Shown: positions 49,211-58,694 of the stretch, piece after piece
How positions within the stretch are numbered: position 1 is the first letter of the stretch
Layout: each line of letters starts with the position of its first letter
Assembly: GCF_026151205.1 (NCBI RefSeq)
Contig: NC_087076.1
Coordinates: 17,533,419-17,595,418, forward strand
Length of the DNA stretch: 62,000 nt
Reading direction: 5' to 3'
From: Bolinopsis microptera
Lineage: Eukaryota; Ctenophora; Tentaculata; Lobata; Bolinopsidae
Notes under the pieces: generated by a model
Told to the model about the DNA's origin: nothing
The model's input: only the letters and a program-made list of their open reading frames with translations
Databases searched by the model: none
Made by a program: the position numbers and the translations under genes

Positions 49211-49589
49211 AAGATTTCTTCTCGACACAGTTTAAAAGGTACTCTGTATTTTACACGACTTGTCAGATTGATCAGCTGAGCAGGATGGTAGACTTCATCA
49301 TGATTGTCAACTGTTTTGATATAATCAACCAGTTTATCTTTACGGGACTTACTTCTCTCTGCAAATTCTAGATTGAACTAGAGGTGGAGATTGTTCAGCT
49401 CTCCTTGGTGTTCACCAATATTTGCGGTTTCTTTCAGGAAAGAGACAAACAAATCTTATTTTATAATTACGTACTATCGAACTTTACACAAATCTAAAGT
49501 AAGATACGGTTCGAGGCAATATGTCTCAGATCTGTCAAGTCATCTGTATTGACTTGACAGAAACAAATCTAGATGGTGTTTTACTATGT

Positions 49590-49735
49590 TCCAAAGAGCC
49601 ACTGCTTCTTTCTGGCGAGTTGATCCAATAATACCACCGCCTTGTCCTTGAAATTGTATGCCTTTTCAAGGGCCTGATATAATTCCAGGATGTAATGAAA
49701 TTTACTATGCGGGGCTCACAACTAAAACTATCCCC
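49590..49735 (-). CDS. Possible internal exon of the unidentified minus-strand gene
   Basis: Minus strand: HYILELYQALEKAYNFKDKA followed by VVLLDQLARKKQWLFGT, amphipathic and clearly protein-like, with a possible donor GTAAAA at about 49590 and an acceptor TTGTGAG near 49720. It lies on the same strand as the exons at 44106-44947. The family is unknown. Confidence 0.4.
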
Positions 49736-49867
49736 GCTATACTGTACTAAAAGTACTGTATCCTTCCTCCACTTTCCTTGTTATCCTGTTTTTCTTCCAA
49801 AATCTTTCACTATAATTTAGATTTCTATTAAAATATATTGATGTGAAAGCTTATAAATTATAAACAA

Positions 49868-50125
49868 CTGATTACTTATAACAGCTAGTAAGCTTTTACG
49901 CCGACAAAATCTGCGAACTGAACCAAAAACTCTTCCCTCTCTTGTAGATCCCCATAATCTTCATCGCTGTGGGCAGTGGGCTGGGTTGTTTAATCCTCTT
50001 GGTGAGTTGTGACTTCACAATGACGTTAATTTGTTTTCCCATTTTCTCCGTGACTATCGGGCATCGGCAGAGTGGAGGCGGCAGAACCAGCATAATTCGA
50101 CGACACGAAGTCAGTTCCCATCCCA
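49868..50125 (-). CDS. Possible coding segment, frame ambiguous
   Basis: The minus strand shows protein-like sequence in different frames: SSTRQPGMGTDFVSSNYAGS and following residues in one, and, after a possible acceptor AACAACCCAG, an acidic DEDYGDLQEREEFLVQFADF ending at TAG near 49888 in another. A third frame is open throughout the segment. A short intron or a frameshift would be required to join the first two. Uncertain. Confidence 0.3.
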
Positions 50126-50159
50126 GGCTGTCTTGTAGAACTACCTGGCAAGTTTGAAA

Positions 50160-51430
50160 TAAGCTGCGATAACATTACTAAAGATCGATCTCCTTAAATT
50201 TGATCAGTACTATAACTGGTTTTAGTTTTATACAACTTAATCTCCTGCCTTACATTATTACTGTTACTTAAGTTGATCTCTAATCTCTTTCTAATAACAC
50301 GGGCTATGTACTTCAAAATAGCAGTTTAACTTTTGTTGGTTTTAACAAAAGTTAAACGAGTCTTGATCAACTCTCGTTCATCTACTGCAATATACATCAA
50401 CATATAACACGTGCAGTGTAAGACGAAACATTCCTTATCAGGATGAGGGGCGTGTCCATTATAATCTACTAATCTTAGGCAGATAGGATCAGCGTTTTAC
50501 TCTTAGTGCTCTTCACATTTTGTTTACCAACTAGAACTTTACGTGATTGTATCCCAAATAAATCCTAGAATAATTACTTAACACTCAATCTACAATAAAT
50601 AGTTCATACTCTTCCTCCTCTTCCCACATTTATTAAACATACAATTTATTCTTATAATTAATTCTTATGATGATTAATTTTTATTATTAATTCTTATTAA
50701 TATTAAGCTCCTTGTGATTTTGCTCACAAATTGATGTGTTAATTCTATTCCGTAGCAGCTGTGCACAAATATCCAACCGATAAAAAATATCTAATGGATT
50801 TTTTGATAATTTCCCCCTTTATATCTCATATTCAAAACTCTAAATAACTTGTAAATGTATGATAATAAAGATAAGACAAATGAATCAATCTTAATATTAT
50901 TTTTAATTAATGAGGACGGGTAAGGGACCTTTCTGTTCGTCTGTCTAACCGGTAGAGTTAGAGAGGTCCTTTCATAATAAATTTATCTACATATTTGTAA
51001 ACACTCTTTTTGGGAAAATAATGTCTTCTGGGTAAAATAATGTTATATCAGGTTTGGTCAGGTATAGTGAAAACTCATGCCACGTGACTCAGACCTAATT
51101 TTTAGCGATCTTTCTGTCCACATGTTTTTCTGAATAGTCAAATCTTTTGGAATATTCTTCTTATATCAATAAGTTCTTATTTTAGTGCGAAGAAGTCTGA
51201 AGTTATTGATATTGTCATTTATGTTCCTCCATTGCAGACCGATACAATTTCTCAGAAGTAACAAACGTTAAATTTAGATTGAACAGTGTAAGGTCGAGCA
51301 TATAAAAGTGACTCACCATGATTAACAACAAGCTCAGCAACAAAAACCCCCTAAGAAGATAAAAATAATGTACTTTTGTTTATTTTACGCAGTACATTAT
51401 ATAACATGTAACAATGTATAGCATAGGTAC
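50160..51430. other. Non-coding stretch, no recognised feature
   Basis: AT-rich with no credible exon; a short palindrome of ttaacttttgttgg/ccaacaaaagttaa type occurs near 50326-50355. Confidence 0.45.
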
Positions 51431-51442
51431 AATAATTGTGCT

Positions 51443-51710
51443 ATTAATCTAAAAATGTAATTACTAACTGTTCAGCTGATGTTAATGTTGTTGTTGCTGA
51501 TGATGTACCTACTGAACCAGTTGCTGCTGACATTCTAGTTGTGGTCAAGTTGCTGTTGTAAGCAGCATTTGCCTACAGCATAGCTTCTAAATCCACTGTT
51601 TTAATGTTTTTTGTCTTCTTCTTAACACTAGACTCTTGTTTATCTGATACAGCAGCTGTGTTCACTGAAGATTGACCATATTGCTTAAAGTGGACATAAG
51701 TATTCTAAAA
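51443..51710 (-). CDS. Possible exon, Ser/Thr/Lys-rich, with an in-frame TAG
   Basis: The minus strand follows a good acceptor (GATTTTAG) with NTYVHFKQYGQSSVNTAAVS, then KQESSVKKKTKNIKTVDLEA, then a TAG, then in the same frame ANAAYNSNLTTTRMSAATGS and a Ser/Thr-rich stretch to a second stop. Protein-like composition on both sides of the TAG suggests either a recent nonsense change or a splice donor (GTAGGC) overlapping the TAG. It may belong to the gene ending at 44106. Confidence 0.35.
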
Positions 51711-52787
51711 TCAAATTCCAAACATGGTGTAATTCAACATTCCGAACCACTTGAAAATGGAACCAACTTCTACTCGGAAACTACTCAATTCCCAACTTTG
51801 AAGCAGCTTGTACGGCTGGATTTACAAGTTACAGTAACCTTACAAATCCAACCTTGTACATTAAGGCGAATGATGTAATCCACTTCGTGTTCCGAACGGA
51901 AATCAGAAGTATTACAAAGAGCATCTTTTTTAACTAGCAAAATTAGACGTCGATCTTATGTAAGCAAACTATCCTTTACATTTACCGCGGAGAAAGTTTC
52001 GCGCGCAAATGCGCGCCATGTGAATTTGACTTCCAATATCATGTACGGTGATGAGGTCACGTACGAATTACAGCTTGTATACATATTATGCATTAATTTA
52101 AGTTTAAACTATACAATATACAATACTTATGTTTCTTATTTACGAGTTTTCAGTGAAAATGCACATAGCTACAGCGTTATGTATACTCATGGGACTTGCC
52201 ACCCCACAATGTACTCCTTTTCAATCCGGTGCACTCACGTATCTGGTATCAATGTTTTTCTTAATCTCGTCCTGAGAGTTGGAATCTGTTTCGGTTGTCT
52301 CAATTCTCGCACAGGCATGACCTTTATAAACATACTTAAATAATTACTTAATATATTTTATTGAAGTACAGGCTTCCACGTTTATGTTAGCATTATACTT
52401 CAGTGATAAGTAAGGACAGTATGGTACTGACTACTGTGTATCTATTGTCAAGCGGTATACCATTTTTCATCACTATCCTACCGTTGTTTGGGCGTTTGAA
52501 AAATGGGTAACCATTAACATCCATGACCGTTTCCTCTGATTTTTGATTTGAAACTTTTACAAAAGGAAATCTTCACGAAACTTCTTTGTACATTTACCAT
52601 TTTCAATACACGATGCATTAGGTTTCACCACACCGCAAGGACCGTGTATAGTAGCATATTTTACTATTTCGTGTTACTCGAACCTATTTATCACATCATC
52701 TTTTTAAATCCTGTTCAGGAAAGAAGAAGTAAAGTTACTAACAGTGTAGATTCTAGAATGTGTCGATTTATTTTGCTTTAGCACTTA

Positions 52788-53750
52788 TTGTTGTTTCAGG
52801 GCTTCAAATACCTCTTACATTTCAACTTCCGAGAACAAATTGATAAACAAAAACCAGAAGTGGTAGAGCACTTGGAGTCGAATCACATATTCTCTAAGAA
52901 GCAACACGGCTTCCGGAAAGGTAGAAGCTGTCTTACACAGTTATTACAACACATGGACTATATCCTAAACAACTACCTAGACAGCTCCGAAACAGACGTG
53001 ATATACCTTGATTATGCTAAAGCCTTCGACAAGGTGGATCATTCCCTACTTCTTAAAAAGGTTAAGTCGTATGGAATATAAGGTAATCTGTACAAATGGA
53101 TTGAGCAATTCCTCCTTGATAGGACTCAAACGGTCATTGTTGATGGAAAACATTCTAGGCCAATGCCGGTTATCAGTGGAGTACCGCAGGGGACTGTACT
53201 TGGTCCAATCCTCTTTCTTCTTTACGTCAACGATCTAGATCAGTACGTTAAAGATTCCAAACTTAGCAGCTTTGCCGATGACACCCGAATAGGCAGAAAA
53301 ATATCGACTTTAAACGACTGCAATCTTCTTCAAGAAGATCTAAACAGAATCATACGTTGGTCCGAGGACAACAACATGAAACTGCACGAAAACAAGTTTG
53401 AACTTGTTTGCTATAGAACACCGGCTTCTAAATCACTTTCAGAGGAGCTGCCATTTATGAGTGACATCACAAACTACACCACTCCAAATGGATCAGTCAT
53501 AGAAAAAAGCCCCTTAGTGCGTGACCTAGGAGTCAACATGTTCGATGATTACTCCTGGACACCACATATCAATATCATGGTTGACAAGGCACGTCGCGTC
53601 AGATGGCATCTTGGGTTCTTGGAGTATTCAAAGACAGGACAACACCTGTTATGCTCCAGCTCTACAAATCCCTGATAAGGTCCAGAGTGGAGTACTGCTG
53701 CCCGCTTTGGAATCCAAACAAGATCTATGATATCCAGTCTATCGAGGCCT
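52788..53750 (+). pseudogene. LINE (CR1/Jockey-like) reverse transcriptase, 5'-truncated and broken
   Basis: Plus strand: the fingers end (FNFREQIDKQKPEVVEHLES), KKQHGFRKGRSCLTQLL, TDVIYLDYAKAFDKVDHSLL (motif A), an in-frame TAA at about 53080, PVISGVPQGTVLGPILFLLY (motif B), KLSSFADDTRI with catalytic FADD (motif C, about 53268-53283), LVRDLGVNMFDDYSWTPHIN (thumb), then a frame change near 53640 into LYKSLIRSRVEYCCPLWNPN. The first half of the element (endonuclease) is missing. The sequence runs in frame into the Penelope-like segment that starts near 53750. Confidence 0.9.
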
Positions 53751-54826
53751 TAGACGAAGGAAGTGTCGTGGTACTAGTGGATGTGGGAGAAGAAATTCCA
53801 CTTGAAGCAATAGCAGTGTTAAACAAAGGGCTAGGTTTTGTACCAACCCCAAAGGTTGACACGGAGGAGGCTCGTTTGGACATGCGCTTAACAATAAACA
53901 GAATCGTAACTGCCTCAACAAGAAGCGTCAACAGCTCACCTACAACATCATGTGAGGACCTATCAACGCTTGATTTGGAACAGACCGCCCCAACTGGACT
54001 ACCTCCACAACTATCAAGGAAGTATTACGGCAGAAAGCCCCCAAGTGAGGACCAATCCATCAATGAGATTACAAACACCATGGCAGCGGAATTAGATCAG
54101 CAACTCATTAGAGGACCTAAAACTAATCTACAGCCTAAAAACCTCAACAAGATGGAGTCCCGTGGCCTCAAATGGTTAGAAAGAATGATCAAACATGAAA
54201 AACTTGCAATAGTTGCAGCTGACAAAGGTGGGGCCGTGTTACTAGTGGACCCAGCTATGCTAAAGCGAAGAACACAGGAAAAGCTCGACAACCCCCTATT
54301 GTATAAAAAGCTCGCTAAAGACCCTACGCAAGACCTACACCAGGAACTATTTGATTTATGGATCGAGGGAAAAAAGAAAAACTTTGTTACACCAAAAGAA
54401 GCTAAAGACATCATGGGTATTACCAACAATCTAAACAGTGATGGTACAGTTACTAACAACAAGAGTACTTCTTCCCACTTCAAACCTGGTAAAGCTTATT
54501 TCTACCCCACCCTAAAGATCCACAAACTTCAAAAGGAAGACCTTAAACCAGGAGTCGAACCCCCCTTCAGGCTCATCACGGCACTCCAGGATGGAATCAC
54601 AAAACGCAGTGATGTTTTCCTCGCTAGCCAATACCTGAAGGATCTTGAAAAAGATTTCTGCTCTGACCTTTTGACTGATAGCACTGATGCCCTTCAATGG
54701 TTGGATTTCGTGGATAGTGAACATTCCCCAGTACAGAAGAAAGGCTTCAGATCATTTACCTACGACTTTAAGGCCCTCTATGATTCTCTAACACCACCCC
54801 TCGTCATAGAGGCCCTGAATTCATAG
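53751..54826 (+). mobile_element. Penelope-like element reverse transcriptase, truncated, fused in frame to the LINE
   Basis: About 358 codons continue the LINE frame. The N-terminal PLE signature LNKGLGFVPTPK appears near 53820, followed by a DLR-type region, LAIVAADKGGAVLLVDPAML (the conserved 'DKGGA.V..D' block), KAYFYPTLKIHKL, PPFRLITALQDGITKRSDVF and FTYDFKALYDSLTPPLVIEA, which corresponds to motif A ('..SLYT.I'). The frame then stops; the remaining palm and thumb and the GIY-YIG nuclease are absent. Penelope-like elements are a retroelement class of their own. Here the upstream half is kept and the downstream half lost, the reverse of ordinary 5' truncation. Confidence 0.85.
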
Positions 54827-55160
54827 CAGTCTGACTCTTGCCATGGGTTGCAATCTCTACATCCGTCAGCTGCAACACCTTTCCTTGTCTAGAGAACTGT
54901 ATTTCTAGAGGGATAGCTTTCGACGCAGTTTCCTGATTGTAGATGAAATGCGAAAAACATTCTGTGAATTTCGATTCCTCAGAGTCTGGATTGATGATTT
55001 GACCGTTATTGTTAACGGTTTTTACAAGAACTCCTGGCATGTACTTCTCTATCATCCCAGGCGAGTAACTCAAAGTTTTATCTTCTATCTTTATGATCGG
55101 GATGGGGTCGGTTATAGCTTGTACAAGATATGTGTCAATAGTCGAGAGTGTGAATGGCAT
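54804..55160 (-). CDS. Unknown protein segment, ORF cluster member A
   Basis: 118 codons from ATG on the minus strand (MPFTLSTIDTYLVQAITDPI at the start; FTECFSHFIYNQETASKAIP in the middle). The frame is also open upstream of the ATG for 13 codons up to a TGA at about 55200, and before that TGA continues in the same frame as segment B (55203-55450), so A and B may be one protein interrupted by a stop. The last codons overlap the end of the Penelope-like segment on the opposite strand. No family recognised; mixed alpha/beta-like composition without introns. Confidence 0.5.
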   Translation of the reverse strand: MPFTLSTIDTYLVQAITDPIPIIKIEDKTLSYSPGMIEKYMPGVLVKTVNNNGQIINPDSEESKFTECFSHFIYNQETASKAIPLEIQFSRQGKVLQLTDVEIATHGKSQTAMNSGPL

Positions 55161-55199
55161 TTTGCACGCTGCTGGTATGGACTGGTTGAAACGTTGAAT

Positions 55200-55455
55200 T
55201 CAGTGCTTTGTTAAAGCCCCTACTTTCACCGCCTTTAATGTCATTTCTGTGACTCCGGACTGGCAGACGTTTTCAATACAATTTATGAGCTCATAGGATC
55301 CGTTCAGTACAGCACTTTTTGCTTCAAACTTATAAACCTTTTTAAATGTTCCCTCAGCTTCAAATTGTTTTTCGAAGTCAATTTGAGTGATGTTGATAAA
55401 GCCAATTCTCTGCCATGCGGACGGTTCAGAGATTTTGAATAAAGTTTGTTTTACT
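55200..55455 (-). CDS. Unknown protein segment, ORF cluster member B (no ATG)
   Basis: Minus strand, open for about 85 codons without its own ATG near the start: LFKISEPSAWQRIGFINITQ, then FEKQFEAEGTFKKVYKFEAK, then YELINCIENVCQSGVTEMTL, ending at a TGA that is in frame with member A. Upstream it overlaps the acidic tail of the zinc-finger frame (member C). The protein-like composition is convincing; the family is not recognised. Confidence 0.45.
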
Positions 55456-56039
55456 GCGCTAGTAACACCGCATCATCATCTTCTTCTATCTCCTCCTCTT
55501 TGTTCTCAGTATTTGCTGATTGCTTGTTTATGTCCTCAGGAGGAAGTGTATCGTTGTTATCCCCTTTAACTTCAAGGACTTGGGACTTAGCACTTTTTTA
55601 ATCGTTTAGCTGACGGAGCTACATTTTCATCCTGTACCATCGTAGTTCCATAAACTAAAGTCCCTTGGTTGCTACTACACTTGACATTGAAACAATACGT
55701 CCGACTTGCGAAATTATTTTTTCCACATTTGCAGCACAGCCAATCGCCCTTAAGACGAATCAGAGATTCACCAGAGGATTTTGATCCACCACATTTTAAA
55801 CAATTTGAACAAGCATGAAGATTTCTGGGGTCATGGACGTAATTATGTGTGCCTTTGCCTTTTTGCAGTTCTGCCTGTTGCTCTCTAGACCGGGTTTCAT
55901 CTTCCGTTAACTGGTCAGGGTTTGCTAGGTTTGCAGGTACTTCTATCAAACACTCCTCGGACAATAGGAAGAATTCATACTGGATAAACCACGTTCGGAT
56001 CTGGGTCTGTTGACTGAGAGGATACTGATAGGTTCTCAT
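55455..56039 (-). CDS. RanBP2-type zinc-finger protein with acidic tail, ORF cluster member C (frameshifted)
   Basis: The ATG at 56039 opens 150 codons to 55587. Residues 76-83 hold C..C..C (ACSNCLKCGG), and residues 98-121 match a RanBP2-type zinc finger: GDW at 98-100, cysteines 102, 105, 116 and 121 and the NF at 109-110 (the final Cys pair has a 4-residue spacing instead of 2). Such fingers bind single-stranded RNA or ubiquitin. The frame ends after RLKK at a run of six A; one frame over, the sequence continues as a strongly acidic tail (NKEEEIEEDDDAV) to a TAA near 55455. So either a one-base indel or an intended frame change lies in the A run at about 55595-55601. Confidence 0.6.
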
Positions 56040-56254
56040 AGTTTTAGTTCCAACTCGTCGCCACTGTTAAGACTTTAGCCTTTACCAAGTGATACACGCT
56101 TTATGCCGAGAACATAGACCCTAATCAGGTACATAGATTAGTAATACAAATTACATATATAAATAGTATTATATAAATAGTATATAATATACAACAAAAA
56201 CCTCTGAACATTGCCACATGAGCACCTCCACGTCATACTTCCTTCACTCGTAAG

Positions 56255-56848
56255 CTAAAAGATTGGCTGTATTATAGACTGTGAAAGGGAGTGGTTCGCA
56301 TGATATGTGGAACAAGTGCTAGGATTTGTATTATCTTGCACATCTCGATTGTGAGCTAGAGAACGAGGGTGCCCGGTATGCTGCAAAGCGGATGGTCCTG
56401 GTTGTGGGGAAGGTAAGTGTTGAACATCCTGTGAGGATGATGGTCCATGAGTTTGAAAATACGAGGATTCCTGATGTTCTTCCTCTGGTTCTAGCTTAAT
56501 GACATTTCTGATGAGGCTGTACACAACGGTCGTGCACTTTATCAATCGTACCCACCGTTCAGTGACTTCGGGTCCTTGTAATGTTTGGTATAAAATTACG
56601 GCATCAGAGGGCCCCAGACACAAATAAGCATGGACAATATCCATCAACCTCTTTTTAGTAAGAGGAGTGGAACTGTCGTAGTAGACTGTCTCGCGAAGTT
56701 CGTCAGCTTTCAACTTCCCATTTTTCGTCTGCTTTACCTTACAAAGGACAAAACTTCCATTTCTAGGTACTTCAGCTTTCCTTTTTCGCTTTAAGCTCTG
56801 CAAGGCTTTAATCTTTCGAAAATCTGGAACTCTTATACTATCACTCAT
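56255..56848 (-). CDS. Unknown protein, ORF cluster member D
   Basis: 197 codons from the ATG at 56848, which is immediately preceded by an acceptor-like TTTGAATTTCAG, so a 5' intron is possible; the frame is open for 21 codons further upstream but without an ATG. The N-terminus is basic (KIKALQSLKRKRKAEVPRNG, nuclear-localisation-like), the middle is globular (LMDIVHAYLCLGPSDAVILY, then VTERWVRLIKCTTVVYSLIR) and the C-terminus is Ser/Pro/His/Gln-rich and probably disordered. No family recognised. It lies 80 bp downstream of member E on the same strand. Confidence 0.5.
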   Translation of the reverse strand: MSDSIRVPDFRKIKALQSLKRKRKAEVPRNGSFVLCKVKQTKNGKLKADELRETVYYDSSTPLTKKRLMDIVHAYLCLGPSDAVILYQTLQGPEVTERWVRLIKCTTVVYSLIRNVIKLEPEEEHQESSYFQTHGPSSSQDVQHLPSPQPGPSALQHTGHPRSLAHNRDVQDNTNPSTCSTYHANHSLSQSIIQPIF

Positions 56849-56899
56849 TCTGAAATTCAAAATACGATTGTTAGTCTCTGATAAAACAAAACAAGAATT

Positions 56900-56929
56900 A
56901 CGCCCGCTCACTTTTCTGTGGACGGGCGT
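56900..56929. repeat. GC-rich hairpin between ORF cluster members D and E
   Basis: acgcccgctcac pairs with gtggacgggcgt (10 of 12) around ttttct, directly after the stop codon of member E on the minus strand. Confidence 0.6.
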
Positions 56930-57366
56930 TATAAATTTCCAACCCAGCCTGCATAATTAGCAGTCACTACTTCTTTCCCCGACCCGTTGATCTTGACCCA
57001 TGCTGACACTACTTTCAACACAGTCATTACCTCTACTGCTGTCGGTTGCGGATCGTCAGGGTGAAGTTCATGACCTGGTAGGGATAGATTCGCAGGCGTT
57101 GGAATTCCTACCTCCTCGCAGTGGGTTGCTTGCGTTTCCACCCGATGGACGGTCCTTTTCAGTAGAAGGTATTTCTCGGGATTTTTCATTGCGCATTTTA
57201 GAGTTTGGTACATAGCGTCTGTTAACCGCCGCCGTGTGCTCTCCTTTCTTTTAAACACATGATTTATCTGACTTTCTGACAGCTTTAGACCATTGTTGTT
57301 GAAGATGTTAAACCAATCCTTCCACGTAATGCTCTTCATTAGTGAAATCTTATTTACAGCTTTCAC
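56929..57366 (-). CDS. Unknown protein, ORF cluster member E (native copy)
   Basis: The minus strand is open from about 57380 to a TAA at 56929. No ATG exists at the open end; the first ATG is at about 57336 (MKSITWKDWFNIFNNNGLKL). Protein-like throughout: INHVFKRKESTRRRLTDAMY, EKYLLLKRTVHRVETQATHC, then TAVEVMTVLKVVSAWVKING and a unique tail. A small upstream frame, MSRMGRPTELEKIKKKKDEL (57449-57369), stops at TAG and overlaps the start in another frame; a one-base shift would fuse them into one longer protein. The family is unknown. The segment from 56981 rightwards is the first unit of the tandem array, so only this copy keeps the original C-terminus. Confidence 0.5.
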   Translation of the reverse strand: MKAVNKISLMKSITWKDWFNIFNNNGLKLSESQINHVFKRKESTRRRLTDAMYQTLKCAMKNPEKYLLLKRTVHRVETQATHCEEVGIPTPANLSLPGHELHPDDPQPTAVEVMTVLKVVSAWVKINGSGKEVVTANYAGWVGNL

Positions 57367-57368
57367 TG

Positions 57369-57449
57369 CTATTTGATGACATCAGACATTAGCTCATCCT
57401 TCTTTTTCTTGATCTTTTCCAGTTCCGTGGGTCGCCCCATTCTTGACAT
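57369..57449 (-). CDS. Small frame upstream of member E (26 codons)
   Basis: ATG at 57449 to TAG at 57369, Lys/Glu-rich (ELEKIKKKKDEL). It is repeated exactly in the other two units. It probably represents the true N-terminus of member E, separated by a one-base frame break at or before the AAATAG stop, or alternatively an upstream ORF. Confidence 0.4.
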   Translation of the reverse strand: MSRMGRPTELEKIKKKKDELMSDVIK

Positions 57450-57789
57450 AGCAACTACCTACAATGTTTAAAAATGTAAATACTAAATACTGATAAATAA
57501 TTTGGATCGATGATCAAATTATGTACCTGAATATAGCTACTCAATAGCCTATCAACGTATCAACAACGTTTGAACTCTGTTATATGCTGTATCAATTATC
57601 GAGCGAACCTGATGAAAATATCTTGAAATACTTTTAATGGTTACACCTTTGATCGTGGAGAATACTCTGATTGACAAGGAACACAGACAATAATTTCTCA
57701 ATTTAATAAATAAAAAGTTATCAATAAATCAAAAATTTGTTGTGGGCTTTTTCAGAATAAGGTAACAAAGTTTTGAATATCATCAATAT

Positions 57790-57807
57790 CCCCCCCCCCC
57801 CCCCCCC
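57790..57807. repeat. Poly-C tract, 18 C, first unit
   Basis: Homopolymer inside the spacer of unit 1; the equivalent tracts are 28 C at about 59118-59145 and 23 C at about 60456-60478. Confidence 0.9.
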
Positions 57808-58066
57808 TTGCGAATGTAATACAATTAATTGAAAGTGTTAGCGATTTAAAACGATACGAAGATCACAGTTTATGTGCGTATATTTTATGATACTACCTAC
57901 TTCAGACACGATGATATCGGGATCTATAAATTATTAAAATGTAGAGAAATAATCTTATCAAATATAAATAAAAGATTTAACTGGTGCGGTCTGCAGAGAT
58001 ACTAGATTCGATAAGGCGGTGGTTAGTGATATTACTGAACTGGGCCCGGATAATTAATTAGATGCG

Positions 58067-58305
58067 TTACTTTAAGTTTAACTTCAAGCCCATTTGGTGA
58101 CAGATGTCGTTGCATGTGTGACCACTAATCAGTTTCTTTATAGCACCTTCTTCAAAATTTGCATTGAAAAAAAGATCACAATGCCTGTCTAGTTTAGTGG
58201 ATCCAGTTATCAACGTGGGGTCCATGAGGGTATCCCCTATAGTCTATACCCTGTAGGTCAGCGACAGCGATCTTTCCTTCTGTAGACTCCACAAACCAAT
58301 GGGTA
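58067..58305 (-). pseudogene. Alpha-kinase C-lobe fragment, copy in unit 1
   Basis: The minus strand carries the end of an alpha-kinase domain (HWFVESTEGKIAVADLQGI; then, one frame over, GDTLMDPTLITGSTKLDRHC and CNDICHQMGLKLNLK). It is detached from the rest of the kinase by the duplication. The same one-base break in the GGGG run (58234-58237) is present as in the native copy. Confidence 0.75.
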
Positions 58306-58694
58306 GCAGACCCGTTGATCTTGACCCATGCTGACACTACTTTCAACATAGTCATTACCTCTACTGCTGTCGGTTGCGGATCGTCAGGGTGAAGTTCATG
58401 ACCTGGTAGGGATAGATTCGCAGGCGTTGGAATTCCTACCTCCTCGCAGTGGGTTGCTTGCGTTTCCACCCGATGGACGGTCCTTTTCAGTAGAAGGTAT
58501 TTCTCGGGATTTTTCATTGCGCATTTTAGAGTTTGGTACATAGCGTCTGTTAACCGCCGCCGTGTGCTCTCCTTTCTTTTAAACACATGATTTATCTGAC
58601 TTTCTGACAGCTTTAGACCATTGTTGTTGAAGATGTTAAACCAATCCTTCCACGTAATGCTCTTCATTAGTGAAATCTTATTTACAGCTTTCAC
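58194..58694 (-). CDS. Chimeric frame at the unit 1/unit 2 junction: member E N-terminus fused to alpha-kinase fragment
   Basis: 166 codons. The first 128 are member E (identical to 57366-56981 except Val to Met); at the duplication junction the frame passes through the filler gca and continues as HWFVESTEGKIAVADLQGID of the alpha-kinase, then a short out-of-frame tail (after the GGGG run) and a stop. The fusion is a by-product of the tandem duplication, but it is in frame and could be translated. Confidence 0.6.
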   Translation of the reverse strand: MKAVNKISLMKSITWKDWFNIFNNNGLKLSESQINHVFKRKESTRRRLTDAMYQTLKCAMKNPEKYLLLKRTVHRVETQATHCEEVGIPTPANLSLPGHELHPDDPQPTAVEVMTMLKVVSAWVKINGSATHWFVESTEGKIAVADLQGIDYRGYPHGPHVDNWIH

